32,622 nt of DNA from Defluviitaleaceae bacterium (GCA_009784575.1 WRBK01000022.1:1-32622); one strand, 5' to 3'; positions 7,837 to 16,702 are shown, counted from the first letter of the stretch. Program-made: numbers and translations. The notes: generated by a model not told the origin, from the sequence alone.

Positions 7837-8619
7837 ATGAACCCTAGTGAGATAAACGAAAAACTAGCACGCTCATTAACGGCAGAAACCACAGAGTTGC
7901 TGCCGTTTTTGCCGTATCTGTTACAAGATTTATGGGAGCTTGGCTCTAGCCCAAAAGATATCATTTCACTGCTACAAAAACACATGTCAATTTCAAATGA
8001 CACATTAGTGCTTGATTTGGCTTGCGGCAAGGGGGCTGTATCCATAAATATAGCAAAATTGCTTGGTATAAAGGTTCATGGCTTTGACCTATTGCCTGAT
8101 TTTGTGAGCTATGCACACAACAAAGCCCTTGAGCTAGAGGTAAGCGAACTATGCAGATTCACCGTTGCCGATGTCAATGAAGTTGCGGATAACTATCACG
8201 GCTACGATTGCGTTATTTTCGGCGCAGCAGGGAATATTTTGGGCGAACCAAAGGAGATGTTGGAAAAACTCATCAAGACGATAAAAAAAGGTGGCTTCAT
8301 TATCATTGACGAAGGCTACCTGCCCGATGACAAAAATGATATAGACATAAAATACCAAAACTACGAATTTTTAACACAAAGTCAGTGGCTAAGCTTATTT
8401 GAGCAATGCGGCTTAAAATTGGTTGAAGAGTTACAAAACATCGACGATTATAACTTTGATGCAGACAACAAAGCCATAGCCGCCCGCGCAAACCAGCTAA
8501 TAACAAAGCACCCAGAAAAGCGCGCCATCTTTGAAGGCTATGTACAAAGCCAGCTTAATGAATGTGATGATTTGGAAAGTAGTATTGTGGCGGTTACGTG
8601 GATTTTGCAGAAAATCTGA
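7837..8619 (+). CDS. Class I SAM-dependent methyltransferase
   Basis: The 260-residue protein has the Rossmann methyltransferase motif I at about residues 55-63 (VLDLACGKGA), an acidic strand end (VHGFDLLPDF) that would bind the SAM ribose, and a motif IV-like region (CVIFGAAGN). The longer frame beginning at 7759 would overlap fliS by 76 bp and has no ribosome site. The ATG at 7837 follows GCGAGG and begins 2 bp after the fliS stop, so it is chosen. The substrate cannot be read from sequence. Coupling to fliS might suggest a flagellar protein target, but the fold is equally common in small-molecule enzymes. Confidence 0.8.
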   Translation: MNPSEINEKLARSLTAETTELLPFLPYLLQDLWELGSSPKDIISLLQKHMSISNDTLVLDLACGKGAVSINIAKLLGIKVHGFDLLPDFVSYAHNKALELEVSELCRFTVADVNEVADNYHGYDCVIFGAAGNILGEPKEMLEKLIKTIKKGGFIIIDEGYLPDDKNDIDIKYQNYEFLTQSQWLSLFEQCGLKLVEELQNIDDYNFDADNKAIAARANQLITKHPEKRAIFEGYVQSQLNECDDLESSIVAVTWILQKI

Positions 8620-8634
8620 TATAGAGGTGGTGTG

Positions 8635-8985
8635 ATGCTAAAATTTGTTCAGGAAATATATGATGAAAAAACGTCGGGCCAGCAAAAGATATGGGTGCTG
8701 GCTGTTTCTGTTGTCATCTGCATGATAACCACCGTCATTACATTTACCACCGAACTTACACCAAGCGGCAGCATTCATCATTTCGGATTTCCAACTACCT
8801 TTCTTACTTATTACGAAATGAAGTTGTCTATAAACTCTACGCCGTTTTTTCTGCGATTCGCCTATGACCCGCTACAACTTGCAATAAATCTAGCCGTTAT
8901 ATGCGTACCCATAATGGCTATGTTCAAATTCTACCTATATCGCACCAGCACCACCGCTAATCAAAACATGCATAACACACAATAA
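8635..8985 (+). CDS. Small membrane protein of unknown function
   Basis: This 116-residue protein has two clear hydrophobic segments (about residues 20-42 and 78-100) separated by a polar region with His, Phe and Tyr. No known family is recognised. AGAGGTGG precedes the start. GTG at 8632 is an alternative to the ATG at 8635. It lies 15 bp after the methyltransferase gene and is probably the last gene of the flagellar transcript. Confidence 0.55.
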   Translation: MLKFVQEIYDEKTSGQQKIWVLAVSVVICMITTVITFTTELTPSGSIHHFGFPTTFLTYYEMKLSINSTPFFLRFAYDPLQLAINLAVICVPIMAMFKFYLYRTSTTANQNMHNTQ

Positions 8986-9015
8986 AGTCACATATTATAT
9001 CGTAAATTTTAGTTA

Positions 9016-9035
9016 ATATATATATATATATATAT
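9016..9035. repeat. (AT)10 simple repeat
   Basis: Twenty alternating AT bases lie in the 104-bp gap before the SLH gene. They make the region easily melted and prone to length change. No clear promoter boxes flank it. Confidence 0.9.
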
Positions 9036-9089
9036 CCTCTTATGTTACAATTATTTTACAAGAAAATTGATAACATGGAGGTATTTTTT

Positions 9090-10639
9090 ATGGAGAATTT
9101 TAGGCATAAACAATTTTTCGCCTTTATAATGGCGACGGTGCTGGCAATAACTTTGCTGGTTGTTTCATCAATAAATACGCAAGCAAACACATTGCCCACA
9201 CCGCACATTACGCTCGACGGCACAGTCCTAAGTTGGAGTGCGCCTAATGTACAGGGAAACGTTCACGCTATTCTTGTAATAAACCCTGCCCCTTCGTGGG
9301 GTAGCTATGTGTTTCTAGACGAAGGAACAGCTGGCTCTACAGATTTGGATAACGCTGGCATACTCCAAGGCATAACCACAATACAAGTAGTTTTTGTTTA
9401 TGGCGATAATTGGGGTGCTTACAGCAATCCCATAGTTACAGCTTGGCCGCCACAAGCAGCAGGACAGATGTCTGCACCAACAGGGGTACGCATGATTGGC
9501 GATGTTTTACATTGGAATCCAGTATCCGGTGCAACAGGCTATGATGTTATTACAACACAGCATGGGTTTTTAATTGCCCACGGCATCGCCAATACAAGCT
9601 TCCCCATAGTGGAACATCTAGCCCAAGAAAGGTTTACGATGCCTTATGGAGAAATCTTTTATCCCCAAGTAAGGGCAACGGGCTCTGGCCTAACACCTTC
9701 AGAATGGGTAACTATCGAACACGCGTGGCCTATGAATTATTTCCTGCCAGCACCAACTGGGCTTAGTATAGATACTAACAGCAACATATTAACATGGAAT
9801 ACCGTGTCAGGCACTGACTATTATGTAGTACAAATCATTCGTCAAACAAGTGCTATTTCCACCAGTCAGTATGGCTTCCATTCTTTTACAAACTCAATGG
9901 ACTTGACATCAATTGTGCAAAATCACACCCCATCACATGACGGCTCTTCGCTATGGGGCATCAGATTTGATGTAAATGTATTCGCTGTCGGTGGACCAGA
10001 TATTATGGCAGTGTCCGACGTTAGCAATTCCATAAGCTGGGTTTCCCCTGCCGCCCCACCACAAACACCCACTCCACAGCCAACACCACAGCCTACACCA
10101 CAACCCCAGCAAACATTAGAACAGCCCTCTGAGTGGGCAACAGAGCCTGTCAGCGTAGCAATAATGGCAAATCTAGTCCCTCAAAATCTACAATCCAATA
10201 TACCCAAGCAACAACCCGTGCAGAATTTGCCGCACTTGCCGTTGCTTTGCACGAGGCTTATACAGGTCAAGAAATCCCATACCGCATACCATTTAATGAC
10301 ACCAGCGACATTAATGTGCAAAAAATGGGCGCGTTAGGAATTGTGCAGGGTGTAGGCGATGGCAACTTTAACCCAGGCGGCACATTAACTCGCGAGCAAG
10401 CGGCAGTAATGCTCGCAAGGCTGGCAGATGTACTTGGGCATACATTGCCACATGCCAATGCCGCCTTTGCCGATAATTCCGCCATCTCACCATGGGCAAT
10501 TTATGCCGTAGGACAGATGCAAGCAGCAGAAATCATGGGCGGTATTGGCGATAATATGTTTGCACCCGCAGGGCTATACACGCGGGAACAATCAATAGTC
10601 ACGATTTTACGGTTATTTGAAACAATGGTAAATCCATAA
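9090..10639 (+). pseudogene. Frameshifted SLH-domain surface protein
   Basis: The 5' part encodes a signal peptide (MENFRHKQFFAFIMATVLAI to about Ala-33). Two or three beta-sandwich units follow (APTGVRM..LHWNPVSGATGYDV; APTGLSI..LTWNTVSGTDYYVV), then a Pro/Thr/Gln linker. The 3' part, in a different frame, encodes SLH motifs (TTRAEFAALAVAL; LTREQAAVMLARLA; YTREQSIVTILRLF) that would anchor the protein to the cell wall. Alignment with the intact paralogue at 18725-20971 (LVPNHLLSSFTQATTR) puts the shift at about 10197-10201, where one missing base restores the same number of residues. There is no slippery heptamer. GGAGG before the ATG at 9090 decides the start. Either a pseudogene or a sequence error. 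Confidence 0.85.
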
Positions 10640-10647
10640 GAAAATCA

Positions 10648-10675
10648 TAGGGCGGCACTCTGCCGCCCTATTTTT
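10648..10675 (+). terminator. Intrinsic terminator after the SLH gene
   Basis: Perfect 10-bp stem TAGGGCGGCA/TGCCGCCCTA with a 3-nt loop, followed by TTTTT at 10671-10675. It also overlaps the stop codon of the converging minus-strand gene. Confidence 0.93.
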
Positions 10676-11063
10676 ACACAAGATACCTCACATAAACAAA
10701 CTCAAAAAACAACCCCGCCACCGCCCAAGCAGGCGCATAATCCAGCCGTATAACACCATGCACCGCAGTTTTCGCACCTGTGTAATCCCATGGGCATATT
10801 TTGGCGGCTCGCAATGCCATGCCCGTCACATATTCTACCATAAATATGCATAGGGCATATATCACGCCCCGCAATAGCATAGGCATGGGATATATGGCAT
10901 CTATCAGCGGCGTAAAAAATGCCGCGCTGCCATAGATAAAAAACATCCAGATACTGGTGGTAGAGGTAGCGCGAAAATCGCGCTTCAAAAGCGAGCCTGC
11001 GCCCGTCCACAGCACCTCCATGCACCATCCTATTAATCCATATATCACAAATCTCGTCAGCAT
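10674..11063 (-). CDS. CmpB-like putative ABC-transporter-type membrane protein
   Basis: The 129-residue protein has about four membrane helices. Its pattern resembles the small membrane family labelled ABC_trans_CmpB: an N-terminal FVIYGLIGWCMEVLW with conserved GW..E, and a late PWDYTG motif. The biochemical role of the family is not established. The gene starts 19 bp after the spoIIP stop on the same strand without a clear ribosome site, so it is probably translated by coupling from the spoIIP transcript. Its stop lies inside the terminator of the converging SLH gene. Confidence 0.7.
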   Translation of the reverse strand: MLTRFVIYGLIGWCMEVLWTGAGSLLKRDFRATSTTSIWMFFIYGSAAFFTPLIDAIYPMPMLLRGVIYALCIFMVEYVTGMALRAAKICPWDYTGAKTAVHGVIRLDYAPAWAVAGLFFEFVYVRYLV

Positions 11064-11082
11064 GCGTATAGCTTGCGCGATT

Positions 11083-12282
11083 TCATCTTATAACATTCGA
11101 CAAAATTTCTGCCAATGGCTGCATGGCATTTATTGCCTCTGCAAAGGTATTATTTTGCGCCCCAACTTCCACAAGCAGCGATTTTGGTTTGAAATGTAAG
11201 CTGTATCGAAATGCATTAAGATATATACGCCGTGTAAAATTATTAAACATATCATTCGCCGCCAATTGCATCTGAAAAGAAAATGCCAGATTATACGGCA
11301 GATTGGGGTTTGGCAGGGTCGCTATGGACAAAGGTCGACCATTATCATTAAGTGTGGATAATCCATTAAAAAACATTATTTGCGCTGTAGGACGACCATT
11401 TATTTCTGTTACAAGCTTTGGCGCACCCTCTGGCAAGCCGTCACGATGCAGGTCTATCACAATCTCTATTGTAGGGTTTTCCGCCAAAATGCGCTCTATA
11501 TACGGCACTTGACGCTCATAAGCTCCCATTATATGCGACCTGCCATCCACAATATCAAATCTCTGTGTCAAATGAATAGTTCCTATGCCCATGTCATTCA
11601 AAAGTGCCGCCAAATGCGCTCCAACACCAACAATGCCGCTAAATTTATCAGCAGGATTAGAATCTACAAAAAACTCTGTGGAATGTGTATGGAAAATCAG
11701 CACAACAGGGTCTCCATTTGCCAAGCTCTGCGGATTGACCCGCATGTCTTGCGACATAAATCTATCCACATCGAACATATCTGGCACAAATACTGTACGT
11801 GGGTCGACAATGTACATAGCGTTGCGCAAAGTTTCAGGATTACGCAGTGCATCCAAGTTTGTGGTTGTCAGCACCCGCGTATCCAAAACCTCTTGAACAT
11901 TTACATATGCCGTGCCGTATTCTATCACCACATCCTCTAAGCCCACGAGGGTTGGCTGTTCATTCCCTTCGCCTTCTATCACAACTACCACTTCCGTAGC
12001 GACATGAGGTGCAACCTCTGAAATACCTTCAACTATTACTTCCGCAACAGCCTGAACCTCCGCACCCAATTCCAGAGGTTGAGGCAAATTATCACGAAAA
12101 TCAGCAGAAAAAGTATACTGCGGCAGAGTTTCAGATAGCAATATACCACCAGAAACTGGATTTGATGCACTAAAAAACGACATAGCAAACAACAGTATAA
12201 TAGAAATTATTAAGCCCATCGAAAGAGTGCGCATATAAAACGCACACCCTCTTGGTCTCTTTTTCGGCATTTTTTTGGGCAT
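11083..12282 (-). CDS. spoIIP: Stage II sporulation protein P (SpoIIP)
   Basis: SpoIIP is the amidase/endopeptidase that works with SpoIID and SpoIIM to thin septal peptidoglycan so the mother-cell membrane can engulf the forespore. The 399-residue protein has a cytosolic basic start, one membrane helix at about residues 20-40 and a long acidic linker. The catalytic domain runs from about residue 160, with the zinc-site motif IFHTHSTE (196-203), DLHRDG (277-282) and the terminal LLVEVGAQNNT. The length is normal. A short AAGGATGGTAGGT site precedes the ATG. CATATACT about 35 bp upstream resembles a sigma-E -10 element, but no convincing -35 is seen. Confidence 0.93.
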   Translation of the reverse strand: MPKKMPKKRPRGCAFYMRTLSMGLIISIILLFAMSFFSASNPVSGGILLSETLPQYTFSADFRDNLPQPLELGAEVQAVAEVIVEGISEVAPHVATEVVVVIEGEGNEQPTLVGLEDVVIEYGTAYVNVQEVLDTRVLTTTNLDALRNPETLRNAMYIVDPRTVFVPDMFDVDRFMSQDMRVNPQSLANGDPVVLIFHTHSTEFFVDSNPADKFSGIVGVGAHLAALLNDMGIGTIHLTQRFDIVDGRSHIMGAYERQVPYIERILAENPTIEIVIDLHRDGLPEGAPKLVTEINGRPTAQIMFFNGLSTLNDNGRPLSIATLPNPNLPYNLAFSFQMQLAANDMFNNFTRRIYLNAFRYSLHFKPKSLLVEVGAQNNTFAEAINAMQPLAEILSNVIR

Positions 12283-12355
12283 ATACCTACCATCCTTTGT
12301 TTGGAATGGATAAGTATATGCCCGTTTTGCTTGTTTTAGAATATTACGATAATTA

Positions 12356-14638
12356 TTATTCTACTAACGCCAAGCTCACTTCCATAGTGCCACTGTTTGT
12401 ACAGTTTGTAGACACTCTCACATCAATGGTATGCCCCATATCTTCTTCAAACAGCATAAACACAAGCGCATCGCCTGGCTGCAAGTCCATGCCAAAAGCC
12501 GCTACCCTATCACCTATAGTTATAGCAACATTCACGCTTGTCATGCCGTGTGTGAAGCCATGGAAAACAGCAGCAAACTCGCCTGTAGCATCATTAACAT
12601 CGCTACTAAACAGAATTTGTCCTTGATTGCCATTAATATTAAGTGGAATAAACTCAACTATATTGCCACCTAGCTCTTCATAGCTTACAGGGTCTCTTAA
12701 ATCTTCCATCGTGGTCAATGTTCTACCGCCCAAATGCTCAGCTAAAAATGCCTCAAGCATGGTGAAGAAAGCAAAGTTATTATGCTCAAAGACCATGCCA
12801 TGACCTTCATCCCAGAAAATCATATACTCTACGTCTACGCCCAAGGCTTGCAAAGCTTCAACAATCTGCGTAGTTTCATATAATGTTACACGGACATCAT
12901 TTGCGCCATGAGCAATGAACATCGGTGCTGTAATATGTTCCACGTGGAACACAGGAGATGTAGCGCGAAGTCTGTCGTAATCATGTACAGGATGCCCCAC
13001 ACGTTCATGAAGAAGGTCGCGCATAGGCTCCCACATTGGCGGTATGGATTCTATCCATGTGAAGATATTGGAAACGCCAACAAGGGACACAGCCGCCGCA
13101 TAAAGCTCTGGCGTAAATGCCGCACCTGCAAGAGCCGCATAGCCACCATACGATGCACCAAAAATGGCTATTCTGTCAGGGTCTGCTATACCTTCTTCTA
13201 TTAGCCATAATATACCATCTGTTTTGTCATCTTGCATAAGCAAGCCCCATTCTCTAAAGCCCGCTTCCATAAAAGTACGACCATAGCCAGAGCTACCGCG
13301 GAAATTTGGCTGGAAAACAGCATAGCCTCGGTTTGCTAAAAATTGAACCCAGTCAAAAAACCCGCCCCAATAATCACGGGCATGTGGACCACCATGAGGA
13401 ATCATAACAACAGGCAAATTCACAGGGTCTACACCCACAGGCAGTGTGAGATAGCCAGGTATTTCCACGCCATCACGCGCGGTATAAGAAATAGGCATCA
13501 TCTGCGCCATATGCTCTGGCGGCGCAAAGTTTGTATCAGCTAAAAGCTCTATCGTACCCGCCGCTCTGTCAAATAAGTACACACGCCCACGGTTTACATC
13601 CGAACGCACATGGATAGTTGCCATGCTAAAGTCATCGGACATGCCCGTAATAGATGCCATGCTGTTTTGTGGCAAAAGTGCGTAAACTTCCGTAAAGAAA
13701 TCTTCTGCTTCTTGCGTTAAAAAGTGTCTATGCTGAAAATCTACATGATACACAACCCCGCCTGGTGTACCAGCGGTAAACATGCTACCAAAAGTCCCTA
13801 ATATATCCACTTGTGGATGCTCAAAAATAACATCTACAACCTCCATGGTCGCAGGATTTGCACGCATCAGAGCAGTACGCTCTCTGTCAACATTCGACAC
13901 AACATAGATATATTCATTGTTTGCATCAAATTGAATTTCGCTTATATGGTCGTTAAAAGTCACTATGCCCGCAAGCTCAAACTCATCATCATCACTATAG
14001 CGATGCAAAATGGACATGTTCACACCATCTAAAGCTACTATTATCATGCGGATTGTGCCCGTTCTATCCGTTATTGCACCATCAACAGCCTGCATAACCA
14101 TAGTAAGCTCACCAGTAACTATGTTAAGGCGATAAATATTAAACATCTGCGGATTTTCGCGATTCATAGCTATTAGTATTTCATCTTCCACATCTGTCGC
14201 TTCTAGTAAATCCAGCGGCATAGCCATAACGCCAGAAAACGGTGTTAAGTTCGTGCTTGTGCCATCTTCGTTCACCCTAAAGATATTAGGGTTTTCATCC
14301 CCAAAGGCATCACGCATAAATAGCATGGTGTCGCCTTTGAACATGAGATTAAAAACATGCTGCTCCGCCTCAAAAGTAACCTGTACCTCTTCGCCAGTAG
14401 CAATGTCACGCCTAAAGACGTTTATAATGCCATTCACAGGTGCGGCAAAATACAAGCTCTGCCCATCAGGGCTTAAAGAAAAGCCCATCGCTTCTGGAAG
14501 AGTAAAGATATCTTCCACAGAATACAGAGGCACAGTTGGCTCTTGCGCCGCTAATTGTACACCAAAGGCAGCTAATGCGCCAAATGTCATGACAAAAGCT
14601 AATGCTCCCGCCAAAAATCTCTTTTTAAATTGTTTCAT
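12356..14638 (-). CDS. Secreted S9-family prolyl oligopeptidase
   Basis: The 760-residue protein begins with a signal peptide (KQFKKRF, hydrophobic core, cleavage near Ala-30). A beta-propeller-like region runs to about 370 (VFRRDIATGEE and similar blades). The alpha/beta-hydrolase domain at about 375-640 carries the triad Ser496 in GASYGGY, Asp581 in HGANDVRV and His613 in DEGHGM. Such enzymes cleave short peptides outside the membrane. The last 110 residues form an extra beta-rich domain not typical of S9. The upstream ATG at 14674 is rejected because AAGGAGGAAG lies directly before the ATG at 14638. There is a sigma-A-like promoter at 14673-14701. The next gene downstream, spoIIP, begins 74 bp later. 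Confidence 0.9.
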   Translation of the reverse strand: MKQFKKRFLAGALAFVMTFGALAAFGVQLAAQEPTVPLYSVEDIFTLPEAMGFSLSPDGQSLYFAAPVNGIINVFRRDIATGEEVQVTFEAEQHVFNLMFKGDTMLFMRDAFGDENPNIFRVNEDGTSTNLTPFSGVMAMPLDLLEATDVEDEILIAMNRENPQMFNIYRLNIVTGELTMVMQAVDGAITDRTGTIRMIIVALDGVNMSILHRYSDDDEFELAGIVTFNDHISEIQFDANNEYIYVVSNVDRERTALMRANPATMEVVDVIFEHPQVDILGTFGSMFTAGTPGGVVYHVDFQHRHFLTQEAEDFFTEVYALLPQNSMASITGMSDDFSMATIHVRSDVNRGRVYLFDRAAGTIELLADTNFAPPEHMAQMMPISYTARDGVEIPGYLTLPVGVDPVNLPVVMIPHGGPHARDYWGGFFDWVQFLANRGYAVFQPNFRGSSGYGRTFMEAGFREWGLLMQDDKTDGILWLIEEGIADPDRIAIFGASYGGYAALAGAAFTPELYAAAVSLVGVSNIFTWIESIPPMWEPMRDLLHERVGHPVHDYDRLRATSPVFHVEHITAPMFIAHGANDVRVTLYETTQIVEALQALGVDVEYMIFWDEGHGMVFEHNNFAFFTMLEAFLAEHLGGRTLTTMEDLRDPVSYEELGGNIVEFIPLNINGNQGQILFSSDVNDATGEFAAVFHGFTHGMTSVNVAITIGDRVAAFGMDLQPGDALVFMLFEEDMGHTIDVRVSTNCTNSGTMEVSLALVE

Positions 14639-14672
14639 AACTTCCTCCTTCGTTAAAATATAGATTAATTTC

Positions 14673-14701
14673 ATGATATCATAATATACGTAAAATCACA
14701 A
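14673..14701 (-). promoter_or_regulatory. Probable promoter of the S9 peptidase gene
   Basis: Minus-strand TTGTGA (14696-14701), a 17-bp spacer and TATCAT (14673-14678). The -35 is weak. Confidence 0.45.
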
Positions 14702-14722
14702 GATGTGTTTGTTTCCAACTCA

Positions 14723-14846
14723 TATAGTAATATAACTTCGGAGAAGCTGTTGATGCAAGCATCAACTACACCTGCATTTTAAAATGAACTTGAATCGTTG
14801 TTCATTTATAAATTTGCTGTCACTGTTTTCAGATAATATTACTATA
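14723..14846. repeat. 124-bp inverted-repeat element with internal hairpins
   Basis: TATAGTAATAT (14723-14733) is the exact reverse complement of ATATTACTATA (14836-14846). Between them are three more hairpins: CTTC/GAAG (14736-14746), GTTGATGC/GCATCAAC (14749-14766) and AAATGAAC/GTTCATTT (14782-14807). The layout resembles a cloverleaf. Both ends carry TA, as a TA-duplicating MITE would leave. The right arm includes the stop codon of the minus-strand gene. It may be a MITE, a structured RNA or a transcript-end structure. There is no clear T-run. Confidence 0.55.
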
Positions 14847-15180
14847 CCTCCTTATCTTCATTATCGATTTTTTTCTTAGCCGCCTGCATTATTATCGTTG
14901 CAACTATAAGTATTGACGTGTACGTTAGTCCGCCAAGCCAAGCTTCAGCAAATAAGTTGTTAAAGCGAGTGCTTGCTTCTACCACACATAGCACAAAAAA
15001 TATGATAGTTCCAACGCTTGCTAAAGCTATACACACAAGATAATGAACCCCAGATGAAACTACGGAGACCCATAACCACAAGCGTTAAAAAAACATAAGG
15101 CTACCGATTTTGTAGATTTTTTGAGCATGATTTTCATCGTAGTCTTTTTCGATATTCATTATGCTTCGTTTACCTGACAT
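14842..15180 (-). pseudogene. Small membrane protein with an in-frame stop
   Basis: Read from the ATG at 15180 (MSGKRSIMNIEKDYDENHAQ), the frame runs through KIYKIGSLMFF to a TAA at 15085-15087. It then continues in the same frame with two strongly hydrophobic stretches (VSVVSSGVHYLVCIALASVG; then a second helix TSILIVATIIM) and a charged tail KKKIDNEDKEV. The match of hydrophobicity on both sides argues for one gene broken by a nonsense change, in or next to a run of seven T. The downstream half alone could start at TTG 15081 but has no ribosome site. The start overlaps the end of the XRE gene, whose last codons provide GGAGGAAG. Probable dead partner of that regulator. Confidence 0.65.
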
Positions 15181-15373
15181 TTTCTTCTTCCTCCCAAAAT
15201 AATTCATCTAGGGATTTGTTGAGTACTACACAAATAGCAATGCATAATTTAATTGACGGGTTGTAGTCGTCTTTTTCGACCGCATTGATGGTTTGCCTTG
15301 TCACCCCTATCGCTTCGGCAAGGTCTTTTTGTGACATATCCAATGCCGCTCGTGTGGACTTTATCCGCAGATT
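15170..15373 (-). pseudogene. XRE-type HTH regulator without a start codon
   Basis: The frame translates to a complete small Cro/CI-type regulator of the YozG kind: LRIKSTRAALDMSQKDLAEA, then IGVTRQTINAVEKDDYNPS and a tail ending in LDELFWEEEE. No ATG, GTG or TTG precedes the conserved LRIK. The codon three before it is TGA. A TTGACA lies at 15375-15380, directly next to the coding part. In the intact cassette at 16481-16755 the -35 is about 65 bp from the start codon, so a deletion probably removed the -10, ribosome site and ATG. Translation from the internal ATG at 15337 would lack helix 1. It overlaps the next gene by 11 bp. Confidence 0.7.
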
Positions 15374-15399
15374 ATGTCAAGTATATTTTACAATAGAAT

Positions 15400-15837
15400 T
15401 TACATTTCTTTGTGATACTTGTTTAAGAAGAAAAACAGCACGATTATTCGCAAAGCAATAGCTCCCAAAAATACCAGAACCACTGCTGCTTGAACTTGCA
15501 TTACAGTAAGAAAAATAACTAGAGCGTAAAGAAGCATCGATGTGAAAGTGTCTGTCTTTGCCTTAGCTTTTAGACTAATTGAGACATTTCGCTCATCTGA
15601 ATCATATAGTTGCATTTCATCAGCTAATTTTGGGTCTTTGTTCATGAGATGATTGCTAATCCAGCCACCCAATCCCCCACCAAACACACCAAGACCAATT
15701 CCTCCTAGCGCAAATGGCAAAGCTTGCATAGTCTCTTCTGGGATTGTGTAAAAAATAGCAATTAGTATTCCAACAATCACCAGCACAACCCCAATAACAC
15801 AAATTATGATATTATTCTTGATTTTTCCTTCTCTCAT
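15400..15837 (-). CDS. Four-helix membrane protein (DUF2178-like)
   Basis: The 145-residue protein has two hydrophobic segments near the N terminus (about residues 10-30 and 38-60), a polar part with DEMQLYDSDERN, and two more helices (about 95-135). The DERN motif between helix pairs is typical of the small membrane proteins that accompany YozG-like XRE regulators in Clostridia. The function is unknown. AAGGAGAGG precedes the ATG. It lies on the minus strand between the broken small membrane gene (54-bp gap) and the decayed XRE gene (27 bp). Confidence 0.7.
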   Translation of the reverse strand: MREGKIKNNIIICVIGVVLVIVGILIAIFYTIPEETMQALPFALGGIGLGVFGGGLGGWISNHLMNKDPKLADEMQLYDSDERNVSISLKAKAKTDTFTSMLLYALVIFLTVMQVQAAVVLVFLGAIALRIIVLFFFLNKYHKEM

Positions 15838-15890
15838 CTTTACCTCTCCTTTTCAAAATCAATACTTCGCTTACAGCTATAGACACAATG

Positions 15891-16051
15891 TTATTTTTCA
15901 TTTTGAAATTTTGAGCGAAACAAGCCTATCAACACCAAGAAAACGCCTATGATTAGTAGCCCAATCACCGCAAAGCGAGGTATGTTACGAATCGGTCTAG
16001 CGCAGAAATTCCCGCAGACATAAGCAAACCTATTTTAAATTCAGTTCTCAT
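15891..16051 (-). pseudogene. Frameshifted small membrane protein
   Basis: The ATG at 16051 overlaps the stop of the upstream gene as ATGA, so it is a true cistron. It encodes MRTEFKIGLLMSAGISALDR-F, after which the frame ends shortly. The adjacent frame gives RNIPRFAVIGLLIIGVFLVL and the tail IGLFRSKFQNEK, ending at 15891. Joining them with one inserted base near 15985-15992 gives a protein of about 53 residues with two hydrophobic stretches. I infer a single-base deletion. The function is unknown. Confidence 0.6.
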
Positions 16052-16479
16052 AGTTTCCTTCCATAATATAGGCGCAAAGCTGCTTTTATCAATGCCATAA
16101 ACCCGATGACTGATATTAGAGTTAAGGATATAAGCGGATTAAAAAACATCGCCGTGACGGCAGCTATACCAAGCCCAAATGCACAGATTGGCAAAAGTGT
16201 TGCACCAGTTTTTTGCAAAATCATTGCTTGCCGTTCATCATTTTCTTTGATGTGCATGGCTTGCAGTTTTTTATTATTCCTCATGACAAAGCAGTTTTTT
16301 AGAGTTAAGGCAACCAGCAATGCTGTTAGTCCGCTTAAAATACCAATAATAAACATGCCCATATCATGGTTGCTTGGCACAAACGAAAAATAAATAATAA
16401 TAGCGGCGGCTACCAAGACGGCAATCATACAGATATTGTATATATTGCGCCTTTTCAGCGTCTTTTTGAAATTATCCAT
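16048..16479 (-). CDS. Four-helix membrane protein paired with an XRE regulator
   Basis: The 143-residue protein has two N-terminal helices (about residues 14-32 and 38-57), a basic, polar loop with KENDERQAMI and two C-terminal helices. The conserved NDERQ stretch marks it as a relative of the protein at 15400-15837. The frame opens upstream inside the XRE gene, but TGGAGGG lies just before the ATG at 16479, which is chosen. That ATG is 1 bp after the regulator's stop, so the two are translationally coupled. The function is unknown. A membrane sensor or target controlled by the regulator is an inference from pairing. Confidence 0.72.
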   Translation of the reverse strand: MDNFKKTLKRRNIYNICMIAVLVAAAIIIYFSFVPSNHDMGMFIIGILSGLTALLVALTLKNCFVMRNNKKLQAMHIKENDERQAMILQKTGATLLPICAFGLGIAAVTAMFFNPLISLTLISVIGFMALIKAALRLYYGRKL

Positions 16480-16480
16480 A

Positions 16481-16687
16481 TTACAATCCCTCCACATCAG
16501 AAAAGTCAAAAACCTCTTCGATACTTTTGCCAAAATACTTTGCTATCTTGTATGCCAGCACCAATGAAGCTGTGTATTTCCCCACTTCTATGGATGTTAT
16601 AGTCTGGCGGGTCACTCCTACAGCAAGGGCTAGTTCCTCCTGCGACAGTTTGTTTTGCTTGCGTAATTGTGGTATTATCGTGTTCAC
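16481..16687 (-). CDS. YozG-like XRE-family transcriptional regulator
   Basis: The 68-residue protein is almost only a helix-turn-helix domain: [20 protein letters not shown], then [15 protein letters not shown] and a tail KSIEEVFDF. The start codon is GTG (16685-16687) after a GGAAGGTG site. The promoter at 16727-16755 is overlapped by two near-identical 19-bp direct repeats, which suggests autoregulation. It heads an operon of small membrane proteins. Length and motif agree with the family of short regulators found beside DUF2178-like proteins. Confidence 0.88.
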   Translation of the reverse strand: MNTIIPQLRKQNKLSQEELALAVGVTRQTITSIEVGKYTASLVLAYKIAKYFGKSIEEVFDFSDVEGL

Positions 16688-16702
16688 ATCATCACCTTCC
16701 TA

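Noticed and set aside
10185-10205. Programmed frameshift in the SLH gene
   Set aside because: No slippery heptamer or following structure could be seen, and the best repair is one added base.
10133-10639. Separate 168-residue SLH gene
   Set aside because: No ribosome site. It aligns as the missing C-terminal part of the upstream gene and of the intact paralogue.
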